64,000 nucleotides of DNA from positions 1,003,001-1,067,000 of the forward strand of contig LR746278.1 in NCBI GenBank assembly GCA_902729315.2, in the 5' to 3' direction. The notes under the pieces are model-generated. The model saw only the letters and a list, made by a program, of their open reading frames with translations, was not told the origin of the DNA and searched no databases. Made by a program: the position numbers and the translations under genes. Position 1 is the stretch's first letter. Each line of letters opens with the position of its first letter. Origin of the DNA: Spirodela intermedia (lineage: Eukaryota > Streptophyta > Magnoliopsida > Alismatales > Araceae). Shown here piece after piece: positions 11,799 to 23,100 of this stretch.

Positions 11799-14700
11799 TA
11801 TTATTTGCTCTTGTCTCAAAGTGGTCACTGTAATAATATTGTAGACGTTGAAATATTTCTTATGCATCTACCAGCACGCTTACAAGAGCTTTCAACATTG
11901 ACTTAAAATCATCATGGTTAACGCCATAACATCTTAATAGTAGAACTTATGAATGTTAATCACAGAATTCTTACAAACTTTAAAATTTACACCGAAGAAA
12001 AGAAAATTAGTTCAAATCGGTCACCATTTTCGTTCGCAACATCCTTCTCGCCATTAGCAGTACACATTATTCGGTGATCAACGAGCTCGCAGTACGATTC
12101 TTCAACCCATTTCCTCGTATACTTCATCCACACCAAAGTTGAGCCAACTTCCTGTGCCCCTGCTCTCTTCTACGGGGTGGAGTCTCCTCTCGCGGTGTCT
12201 GATCATATCACGACCATGGCGGGGGGCCTCCAGCTTCCGCGGCCACGTGGGACGGAAAGAGGGACTGCTGCTCCTTCCGCATCTTCTTACGACGACTCAT
12301 TCGCTTATTCCCCCTCGTTTATGTCCCCGATCTAGCTTATACTCGCACACTCTATCAAGAAATTCATGACTCTTGTAAGCTGCACCTATGATTGGAGGGC
12401 ACCCGAGCGACAATCTATTCGACGCAATGCCCAGCGTCATGTCTCGGAGCGTCAATTTGTCCAGACGTGGCCGCGGAGGACCGCCTGGCACGGTCGTCCT
12501 CGCCGTGATATGAAGAGCCGCCGTTCGAGCCGACGGCGGCGATGGAAGGGGTCCCCTCTAGGAAACAGAATCGCATATACCTCATTAAACAAACCCAAAA
12601 AGTCAAACCCGGGATCTTGTGGCAGGGGGAAGTTGAAAGGACGGGAATGGCCTCGTGAGACTTTGCCGACCACGATGAGGAGCAGCTCCGTCCTCCCCCA
12701 GTGGGGGTCGCAGAGGGGAGAACTCCCCGGGTAGCCGCGGAGTCTGCCCCTTCAGTGCCGCGGGGAGGGATCGATCCTCCGGAGGGGAGGAGCCACCAAG
12801 AAGAACGCCTGGGGGGTCAAACGAGAGTGATATCTCGGCCAACAATTCCACATTTGTCAACGCTCCCATTCCTCTCGTGCAGAGGCCCCGGCAAAGAATC
12901 TCCAAGCTCTGTGCACCCCTTCTCTCTCCATCTACATCTACCCTTTTCCTCCTCTCTCTATCTCTCTCTCTCTCTCTCTGCCTGCAGGACGGAGACGATA
13001 CTGTAGAAGACGAAGGAAGGGGGCAAAGGGGGACGGAGGAATAGAAGATGGGGTCTCTGAGCATAGAACACGGCGACAACGTGAACTCCGATGTCGCGCC
13101 GCCGCGCAAGTTCGCGCTGGCGGTGGACTCGGAGAACAAGGCGACCGAGTTCCGCCTCTTCTCGTTCGCGGCGCCTCACATGCGCACCTTCCACCTCTCC
13201 TGGTTCTCCTTCTTCTCCTGCTTCGTCTCCACCTTCGCGGCCCCGCCGCTCCTCCCCATCATCCGCGACAACCTCAACCTCACCTCCACCGACATCGGCA
13301 ACGCCGGGATCGCTTCCGTCTCCGGGGCTGTCTTCGCCAGGCTCGTCATGGGCAGCGCCTGCGACCTCGTGGGGCCCCGCCTCGCCTCCTCGTCCCTCAT
13401 CCTCATCACCACCCCCCCCGTCTTCTTCACCGCCTGCATCAATTCGCCTTTCTCCTACTTCCTGGTGCGGTTCCTCACCGGGTTCTCCCTCGCCAGTTTC
13501 GTCTCCTGCCAGTTCTGGATGAGCTCCATGTTCAACCCCACCAAGGTGGGCGTCGCCAACGGAGTGGCCGCCGGATGGGGCAACCTCGGCGGCGGCGCCA
13601 CCCAGCTGATCATGCCGCTGGTCTTCGAACTGATCAAGCACATGGGCAGCACCAAGTTCACCGCCTGGCGCATCGCCTTCTTCATCCCCGGCGTGATGCA
13701 GACCGTCTCCGCCCTCGGCGTCATGATCCTCGGCCAGGACCTTCCCGACGGCAATTACCGCGACCTCATGGAGACCGGCGAGAAGACCAAGGACAGCTTC
13801 TCCAGGGTCTTCGCCAACGCCGCCAAGAACTACCGCGGCTGGATCACCGCGCTCTGCTACGGCTACTGCTTCGGGGTGGAGCTGGCCATCGACAACGTCA
13901 TCGCCGAGTATTTCTACGACAGGTTCGACCTCAACCTGCGGACGGCGGGGATCATCGCCGCCAGCTTCGGCATGGCCAACATCGTGTCCAGGCCCGGGGG
14001 GGGCTTCCTCTCCGACTTCCTCGCCGCCAGGTTCGGGATGAGGGGGAGGCTCTGGGGCTGGTGGATCGTCCAGACCCTGGGCGGCGTCCTCTGCATCTGG
14101 CTCGGCAAGACCAGCTCCCTCAGCCTCGCCATCTTCGTCATGATCGTCTTCTCCGTCTTCGTACAGGCCGCCTGCGGCCTCGCCTTCGGGGTCGTCCCCT
14201 TCATCTCCAGGAGGTAACAACTTTTAACTCAAACCATAAACGCAGCTCTTCCTCCCCAGCCTTCTCCTCTTCGCCGGCAACTTCCCCCCTTACTGCCGGT
14301 GAAAAAAAAGGCCTTCTCTCTCGTTGTGTGCGTGTGTGTGTGTGTGTGTTGTTCTGACCTAACTACGAATGGACTGGACTTGATTCGTGTGCGCAGGTCT
14401 CTGGGGCTGGTCTCGGGGATGACCGGCGGCGGGGGGAACGTCGGGGCGGTGATCACGCAGCTGCTCTTCTTCAAGGGAACCAGATACACCAAGGAGGACG
14501 GGATCACGTACATGGGGATCATGATCCTCTGCTGCACTCTCCCCATCATGCTCATCTACTTCCCCATGTGGGGAGGGATGCTCTTCGGGCCCTCGTCCAA
14601 GGAGGACGCCACCGAGGAGAACTACTACGCGGCGGAGTGGAGCGCCGAGGAGAAGGCCAGGGGCCTCCACCTCAACACCATCAAGTTCGCCGAGAACTCC

Positions 14701-15180
14701 AAGGGGGAGAGGGGGAGGAGGAGGAGACTCGCCCCCACCACCGACGCCACCCCCTCTCACGTCTGACCCCATCATCTGCTCTCTCTCTCTCTCTCTCTCT
14801 CTGACTTTCTGTCTTTCTCTGTCTACGCATCCATCTCTCTATACTGTACGATGGAAACACCAGGTTTTGTAATGTGGAGTGTATGCATGGATTGACCCCC
14901 TCTCTGTCTCTGTCTCTGTCTCTCTGTCTCTCTCTCTCCCTCCCTCCCTCTCTCACATTCTGCCTTTCCCTGGCCACGTATCCATCTCTCTATACGATAC
15001 TCTAGGTAGATACCAGGGGGGCACTGCAAGAACTCTGGAGCGATGGATTCGTTCTTCTGGGGTCATAAAATATAATCATACACATTCACGGTTTCATTCT
15101 GTGGACGGCTTGGATTGACCCGCTCTCTCTCTCTCCCGGAATAGAAACGCCGAGAAGATCCAAAAGGGTCGGCTGCGAAT
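11799..15180 (+). repeat. NRT2 tandem duplication, unit 2
   Basis: This is the second copy of the block seen at 1-3560. Its outer 5' part, 11799-12060, is diverged from 1-272. The part from about 12060 to 14771 is nearly identical to copy 1, differing upstream of the ATG by single bases and small indels. The largest indel is a 26-base segment present in copy 1 near 1051-1076 and absent here. Right after the stop codon identity breaks off. Weak similarity resumes at about 15035-15140. Confidence 0.85.
13048..14766 (+). CDS. NRT2: High-affinity nitrate transporter, NRT2 family, copy 2
   Basis: This is the tandem paralogue of the gene at 1302-3020, with exons 13048-14213 and 14397-14766 and a GT-AG intron at 14214-14396. 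The predicted 511-aa protein is identical to copy 1, and so are the translations of the other frames over exons and intron, so the DNA itself is identical there. It has the same MFS and NNP signatures ([21 protein letters not shown]) and should have the same proton-coupled nitrate uptake role at the plasma membrane. The promoter differs: the TATA box of copy 1 is replaced by unrelated sequence and a 26-base upstream segment is missing. The 3' untranslated region is unrelated just past the stop. Expression could therefore differ while the protein does not. Confidence 0.94.
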
Positions 15181-15583
15181 GACCACGGAAAAAAAGTCAA
15201 CCAAAAGGTTCTTTTACCTCGTGCTGACGCGTCGTGGGACTGACTTATGGTGGACCGGACCCGTTCCTTCTCGACCAACTGCCTGCTCACACCCGTCCTC
15301 CGGGCTTCTCGACCCTGCAAACTGCTTCGTAGTTTCCGAAGCCGGCCCATCGATCTTGAGAGGCTGCTTTCATTGCCTGGATTTTGGCAAAATAGTTCCT
15401 GACTGTTCGACTACTATTCCTTTTACCCTCAAGAATCCTGCTTTGACCTATTTCCTTCTTACGAAACTCGTGGGGGGCAACACTGCCCCCCACGAGAACC
15501 AGAAATAGCATAGAAACCAAGATTTTTTCGCGACTGGGCACGTAAAAATGAACCGATATACAATTTTCCAGGCGTTACCTTGG
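14767..15583. other. 3' flank of NRT2 copy 2, rich in CT microsatellites, and gap before MENG
   Basis: CT and CTGT-type runs occupy about 14780-14802 and 14898-14950, separated by near-repeats of a CATCCATCTCTCTATAC-like motif (near 14828 and 14980). After 15187 the DNA is of mixed composition. The open frame at 15179-15508 has no family resemblance. The gap separates the convergent 3' ends of NRT2 copy 2 (plus) and MENG (minus). Confidence 0.6.
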
Positions 15584-18500
15584 CTAGCGGGTGGCCACCA
15601 AGTTGCCCATGAGGCCGCCGCTTATTTCGTAGTGCTGAGCATCGGAGAATCCAGCGCCACGTGCCAGCTCCTCCAGCTCCTGGCCTGAAACGAAGAGGCT
15701 GACCTGTCACTCCCGAGCCGAAAATGATTTGACAATCTTTCGACATAAACAAATTCCTTTTTTTCTTCACATTGTCAAAATCATTAAAAATATATATATT
15801 ACAGGAAAAGGACAGCACGCGTTGACTCTAGGGACACCAGCTTCTTGGGAGGGAGTTCTATCCAACAAAATCAGCATTTCAATATCAAAGACTTAATGAA
15901 TGCTTTAAAAAAAAAAGGCTACTTTAACGTGGTTCACAGGATTCAACGAGCAATCGATATTTCACGATCATAGGTGCAGTACTGATCGATCCTTTTATCT
16001 CGTATTAATAATCGAAAGGTGGTCGAAAGAAAATAAAATCTCTATCTGATGGGGATTTTGCCTGGAAGATTATGGAAATATCATGGAATAAGATCTGATC
16101 CTATTCATGGGGATTCCGTAAATAAGATACATCCCATTCCAAAAATAAATAAAAGTGAAATAAGTGGACCTTTTGGCGATTGGATGCAGTTAATAATTCT
16201 ATGATTTTTTTTATGAAACAGTTTCGTTTGCTTCTTTCAATGGAGGTTTCATTTTCCCAGAATGTATCCTGATTTTTGGCCTAATCCTTCTTCTGATGAT
16301 GATCGATCTAAGAGATTTCGACCCCCCAAAAAAGGATTGAGGCTTTAAGTACCTGTTAAGAACTCTTGGATTGAGGATTTCAGGTATGCATAATCCTCAC
16401 TGAGACCGTAGCTGCCTGCCACTGGAACAACAACATTGTCTATCATATACTCCTGCCAAAAAAAAAAAAAAAAGTGAATGAAGGTTGGAAAAAAAAAACT
16501 GTTGAAATATGGCTTTTAATGCATGTGGAGGTGCATTGACCACCAACAATAAAAAACGATCCCATGACCTTTTCAATGTAAGATTAAGATGCAGATAACT
16601 CGATGCAATGTCAGCTGATAATTTTTAGGCGGCGGGAAATTTTGATCGATTAGACTGGTTTCGACCATGATGACAGCGTGTTGGGTATGAATCACAACTT
16701 CGACCTATTTGAAACTGATCTATCTGCATGTTGGCTACACCGTGAAACACAATGAACTATCAAAGTCAAAGGCCACCAATAGAAGATGAAGAGAGGAGAA
16801 AAAAAAAAAAACAGTTGTATTGTATGCATACAAAACAAGAACTGAAGATCCGTTCTAGTGGGAACGATACGACCACTTTATATGTCCATCTCTTTGCAAA
16901 CAGATTTCTTAGACGAGGATACCAGAGCTTCGACATTTTTCGAGGATTCATAAAATCACTAAATGCTCGACCATGTAGAGCGCACATATGAAGTTATAAG
17001 CCAAATACCTGAAATATGGTAGTAAATGCACTTGTGCTTTTGTTAAAATCTAAAACTGATATTCTTGCGCCTGCAAAAGATGTGAATGATCAGGTACAGA
17101 TAATTCTATTAGATATGGCAAATTCTAATCAAGGACATCGAGGAAAAAAAACCTGGTTTCAGAACTCGAAACATCTCTTCCATTGCTTTACGTTTGTCAA
17201 CCAAATTACGGAGGCCATAACCAATGGTGATTGCATCAAAGTAACATGCAGGGAATGAGAGATTAAGTGCATCACCTTCAACCCACCTGCATTCGTTGAA
17301 TTAAAAATAAGAACTGAATATTCTTCCTTTCTAAAATGTAAGTAAAAGCTAGTTGGTTGACTGGATTTTCCTAGAGACTTGGTACTATTTGAGAATAAAA
17401 GATACAGAGAAACACCATAAGAAATTTATCTTCATGGATCTGAACACTTTCTAAGGCTTGCAACATGACACGTTGCACTGTCACATGCATTCAACAACTG
17501 AATGAGGATCATGGCGTCTTCTACTTCCAGGCTTATCAAAGAAACAAGGTGCATCGAGAGCCTTTGTGTTAATAAGGGCTCACGTAATATTTCTATGGCA
17601 AGCTTTCCCAGATAAGTTTTGACGAGATGAAGCGATCAGCAGCTGCTTTGATGAGAAGTCGAGACCAGTTACCTGAAAATGGTGATAATGCTCAATTTAA
17701 TCACGTGCCTCTCTGGCATTCCGAAATATTGCATAACCTATGAGTTCACACTTTGGAATTTCTAGTACCAGACATCACAATTCCCCTGGTTCATTTTTCC
17801 CAAGCATACTCATGCGAAACTCGAGATATTTACAAAAAGACGAATCCGAACCATTGCAAATTTAAAGGAACATCCTTAACCCAAGAAAAAAAATATACAA
17901 TTTATAATTACTTGACAAGGATGTACTAGTATACCATGCATTACTTCAAACTGGAATGATATAGCTACAATATACTTCGGTGATTCACTAGAACCTTGTT
18001 CCTTAGCACGGATAAACTGCTGCATAGAAAAATACAATTGTATCGTTAAAATGAAGTATCTCTTACGTTACCCATTATCCTATGTAAATTCTGTCGCCCT
18101 TTCAGCTTCTTTGAAAAATAATTCCAAAAAGGCTTCTAAAAGTAGTAATAGAGTGTGATGTAGATTAATGCGCTATATCATGTCTCATTTGTTAAAAGAG
18201 AAAGTGATAGATAATGTATGTAAAAAATAAGCGATGTTATGCATAGAGTTTATATTAGAACTCATGCGTTGGCCCCCTGAACTAAAAGCATCGAAAAAAC
18301 TAGTTTTGTGTTAGAGCAAAACAGAAGTCAAGACAAATCAGTGCTGACTTTCAAATTAAAAGTGCTGAACCTAAAGGAAAAAAAAAGAAGTCAAGAAACA
18401 AAAGTGCCGGCTAATGAATTAAAAGTGTCAATCCTCCAGACCCAAGTATGATACTTAAGAGCAAACAAGAGTCAGAAAACATGAGAGTCGACACTTATAA

Positions 18501-19824
18501 CCTAGATCTCAACTTCAAGCCACAAGTGCCAACAGTCAGGACTCTTCTGGAGCAAGATCTTAAAATAGACAACAAGGAATGTGTGAGGCAATAAAAGAAC
18601 AAGAAAAAGAGGATTCATACAAGCTTTCGCGAATAAAAATCGTCTATACAAAGAAGCAACTTGTGTTTGCATTCTCAAAGGCGGTCCAAGTTCTTCATCT
18701 GATCAACTTGCTGCTCCCAACTCTCTCAAGGTGTCCCAGTCATAATCAGAAAGTAGTGTACGAATCTATTTGCTGTCATGTTTTCCTTTGAACAAGCTCT
18801 TGCCTACTGAGTAAGACTGGAAGACTTAATATCATAGGAAAGTCTATTATATGTAAACGTCTGATTGGTACCTTGATGAAGCCTAGAGAAAGGTATGGGG
18901 AGTAAAGTAGGTTCAGGGTTGACCAAACCACTATAAAAATTCGTATCCCACAATGGTATGAGCCATCGTTATTTCTGCAGTGCTTAATACTTTCACAAGT
19001 ACTATTAACATCCAACCTGGAACTCATTAATAAGCAGTATCAACCACATTGGCCACATGCTTGTTGAAAATAGCCAAATGACTAGAATGTGACTGCTCAT
19101 AAATGGAAAATCGTAAGTGAAAAACACAAACTACTTTCAATTGAGCAACAAACCAACTATTGATGGCAAACTAGCATGTGTCAAACAATCACAGTACTCT
19201 CAACGCACACATAACTCTGGGTCAATTGATACGAATGCCAATGAAAGTAGCACAAGAAAGAGAAAAAAAATGTCACAATGAGAGAGAAATAAGGACTTGC
19301 CACATAGTGTACAAGGCGGCATACCTCTCCTTCAGGACCGACTCTCTCGGACAAGAGGAAGGCCAGATCGCCGCTCCCACAGCACAAATCTAACACGCGG
19401 TCTCCCTTCTTCGCACTACACATCGAACAACCGCCGAGTCTCGTGACAATTCCTCGGACAACCCGGAAAACTCGAGCAAATACTTCTATTACAGCAAGTA
19501 TACGAGCTCACCCACTCCAAGATACGGCCATCCTCTTCCACACGCGATGCAGGCCCAGGCTCAACAGATCGTTCAACTGCGAACAGGAATGTATCCGCCG
19601 GAAGCCTCGTCTCAGTCCACCGAAGCTCGAAGGAGAAAAAGAGATGTGCGGGAGCTTACGTCGTCGTACACGGGAGCAATGCGACTAAATAGAGCCTGCC
19701 GCTCCGCAGAGCAGAAGACTTGAGCCGCCGGCGTGGACCGCCGGCTCCGTAACCGACGACAACCAGGAGAGAAAGAAGCTGCAGCAGCTTGAGAAGACTG
19801 GGACAGCGAGGAGATAGAAGCCAT
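15584..19824 (-). CDS. MENG: Demethylphylloquinone (2-phytyl-1,4-naphthoquinone) methyltransferase, plastid
   Basis: This enzyme uses S-adenosylmethionine to methylate demethylphylloquinone, the last step of phylloquinone (vitamin K1) synthesis in plastids. It is the plant counterpart of bacterial MenG/UbiE. Eight exons on the minus strand read 19824-19660, 19576-19512, 19415-19325, 17672-17584, 17286-17153, 17070-17009, 16452-16353 and 15684-15584. They give 268 aa, and every junction is GT-AG and in phase. The first ~40 residues are Ser/Arg/Ala-rich, as in a plastid transit peptide. Then come [14 protein letters not shown] motif [14 protein letters not shown], a UbiE-type ITIGYGLRN segment and the C-terminal [12 protein letters not shown]. 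The start chosen is MASISSLSQ. An ATG nine codons upstream is also open but lies outside the family pattern. PNP2 ends about 350 bp upstream on the same strand. Confidence 0.93.
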
Positions 19825-20021
19825 GGGATCTCGACTGCCGCTTCCTCGCAACCACTTTTGCCGCCTCAGACCAACTTGGAGAAGAAAGACGGGGAATGGA
19901 TCTAGTCTATCTATATTACCTTATTACACTTTAGCCCTCATGAAAATTTCCAATGATAAAAAGAACCCACTACTCTTCATACTCCGCACAGAGAGATTAC
20001 TCTCCCGCCCGTTCCAATTCA

Positions 20022-20030
<9 letters not shown>

Positions 20031-20055
<25 letters not shown>
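20031..20055. repeat. (CT)n microsatellite between MENG and PNP2
   Basis: This CT run lies in the 348-bp space between the PNP2 stop and the MENG start. It is (GA)n in the sense of both genes. It could sit in the PNP2 3' end or the MENG promoter. Confidence 0.8.
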
Positions 20056-20172
20056 GCCTGCAACATCCCTTGTGAAAATTTGCTCTGCTTCGTCGCGATC
20101 TGAGGGGAGGAGGTGGCCCTCTAGGGTGCAAGTCGAGGGAGTCGTCGGTCCTCAACGCCGCCAGAGGAAGGA

Positions 20173-23100
20173 TCAGTCGTCATCCAGGAACGACATCACG
20201 GGGATCCCCTTGCTGGAGAAGCTCGAGCATCTCAGCCGCAGCTCATCTCCCGTCTCAAAATCTCGCCTCCCGTTTTCCTGCCCAAGGGAATAACCAGGCG
20301 AGTCGACGTCGAGAGGTGATGAGAGATGAACACCTGGGGACAGATTCAGACCAGATCTGGAAAGAACGGCGTTAGAAGGTACCTCGAATTTGTACATCCC
20401 TTTGACTCCGCCCCCGAGATCGAGCACCAGGCCGTGAGCTCGGACCTGATAGACCTTGGCCGTCACCCTGTCCCCCAGCTTCAACGGCTTCGCTCCGCCG
20501 CGGCTCTTCCCGCCAGCTTCCTCTCCTCCGCCGAGGCTCCGTTTCTGCGTCTTCACCGAGGGCGGCAGCGTTGACCTGATGATGTTCCTGATCTTGGAGG
20601 CTTCTTCGGACGGTGCTTTTGAATTCTTGGATCTGGCCGCCCTCGGAGACCTTGAGTTCTTCTCAGTAGCTAGAGGGATGCCCTCGCCGGAGGTGGTCTC
20701 CTCTGACGAGTCGCACTCAGCAGCGCTTCGGATTACTATTGAAGGGACCGAGTATTCGGCGGCGGCGGCGGCGGCGGCAGCGTCTCCCTCCTCCGGAAGC
20801 TTATTCTTTTTCTCAGATCCATCGCCTGCTAGTTCATCAGAGACGACACCCACAGACGCCCAAACGCTGATCTCCTGCTTGGCCGGAGCTTGAGCAGGCG
20901 CAGTCTTGTCCTCGGACCCCGGCGGAGACATGGTGGCCTTCAGGGAGAGCTTGATATTACCCCTCACATCCTGCCCGATGCACATGAGAGAGAGCTCCTC
21001 CCCCACGGACACCATGTCCGAGACCCGCGAAACCTGGGAAGGGATGAAGAAGACGGAGGTTGAAGATGACCTCAGACACGGCTTGAAGAAGCATCTATGC
21101 AGGTATTAGAAGTTCGCAGGATTGCCTGTTCGTGCGACAGCTCAGAGATGTGGAGAAGCCCTTGCTGGCCCCCCCTGAGCTCCACAAAAGCTCCATATTC
21201 TTTGATCGAGCCGATTACCCCTCTGTAGATCCCACCAACTTCGATCTCCCGACCCACAAGTGAATCAATCTGGAGAAAAAAAACAATGATTGAATGCTTT
21301 GCAAGTCGCTAAAGCAGTTTATTCACATGCTACAGGGTTCCATCAGGAATTAGAACAAATATGAAGGGCTCAATCACGTGGTCTCACCTTATCTTGGGCT
21401 TTCTCCATGACAGTCTGATCCTTGGCAACAATGGTAAGCGTCCCGTCACTGAATGCAAATCGTGCGCCTACACGATGAATAACATTGAAGGACCGCAAGA
21501 AAACCAACAATAGAGGCAAGCAGGGGACTTTGGTCAAGTGGTCATGGCAAGGAGTTTGCTAAAGGTCAACTGTACTTGTCAACGCTGGATCAGAGACGAC
21601 TGCCCAACAGTCGAGGATATTAATCTTGGCAGATGTACCTTACCTTACAAGGTATTTTTTATTTAATCACTCCCTCCAAGCATATTCTTATACCAATTGA
21701 ATTCACCACCATAGACGTCAGAAAAAACAGAAAATTTCCAGGGTAATTTTTATTTTTCAGAAAACCACAACAATCTGAAACAAGAAACATTTTTTTTTTC
21801 CAGGGTAATGAACATGGAGCACATTAAGACAGCAACAGAAAGACTGTCACCTGTTTCTTCTTCAATTTTTTTCTTTTGGGAACCCTGAGGTCCAAGCAAT
21901 CGACGAAGGGAATAACTGCTCAACTTCATTGTGGCTACAACAGCACCAAATACAGATAAGACTTGAAGCATTATTCATCAAGTTCCGGTAATTAAATAAA
22001 TAAGTTTACCCAATCGAGGAGCATTGGTGTCATCCTGTGTACGAGGAGTACTGATCTCATCCTCCATGCGATCAAGTATCTGCAAGCGAGCCTTCCTTGC
22101 GTGATCCAAGCTTTCACAGATTATCCCAAGAGGTATTCCAGCAGGCTTGATGTCCAATTGGATGGCAGATATTCCTCTCCTTGTGCCAGCAATCTTGAAG
22201 TCCATGTCCCCAAGATGATCCTCAAGACCCTTTTTGATCAGGAAAAAGTTGTTAAATATCATGGAGTAATCACCAGTCGGAAAGCAATCACAGGCTTAAT
22301 ATGTTTTTATTGTCTGACAACTGCAGCTGGCCTACAACTTTCCTCACCAGAATATCAGTAAGTATGCGATAATCTGTGATTTCCCCAGTCAATGAATCCA
22401 TGTCAGTGACAAGACCCACAGAAACACCTGCAACATGCACTCTCAGTGGAATACCAGCGTCCATGAGAGCCATACTTCCTGCAAAATCGTGAAGGAGACA
22501 TGAGAAGGGTACACACACAGACAACAGAAGAAATCACTTGATAAAAAATTAGGTAATTAAATAGTTTGATATTTCCTCACTAAAGTTGCTGCTAACTCGT
22601 CCTTTATATACAGGGAAGAAAAACCAAGAGTCCATACCTCCACAAACGCTCGCCATTGATGTTGAACCATCCGAGGCCATTACTTCAGAATTCACACGAA
22701 CGGTGTAGGGAAAATCACCCTCTGGAGGTAATACAGCAAGCAAAGCCTTTTCCGCCAGAGTACCTGCAAGAAAAAAAAATAAAGTAGATGAAAGCGCATG
22801 ATTTGCCTCATTAAATTAAAAGAAGAATCTTAATTAGTGTTTGATTTCTATCTCCCACTCTAGCGAACAGTAAACAATGAATTTGATTACAAGGTTAATG
22901 GATGTTCATGTTGTTTAGTTTGAGGTATCACCCGATTTCAAAATTATCGGAAGTCTAAATATCTACATAACATCACATGAAAACTCAAGAAGCAATTTAA
23001 GAAGAGGAATTATCAGTTCATTATCTTTGAATATCAGCATGTTACAAAACTGGTGTTAGATAGGAAACAAGGTGCAATGACTCAAAATCTAAGATCAGCT

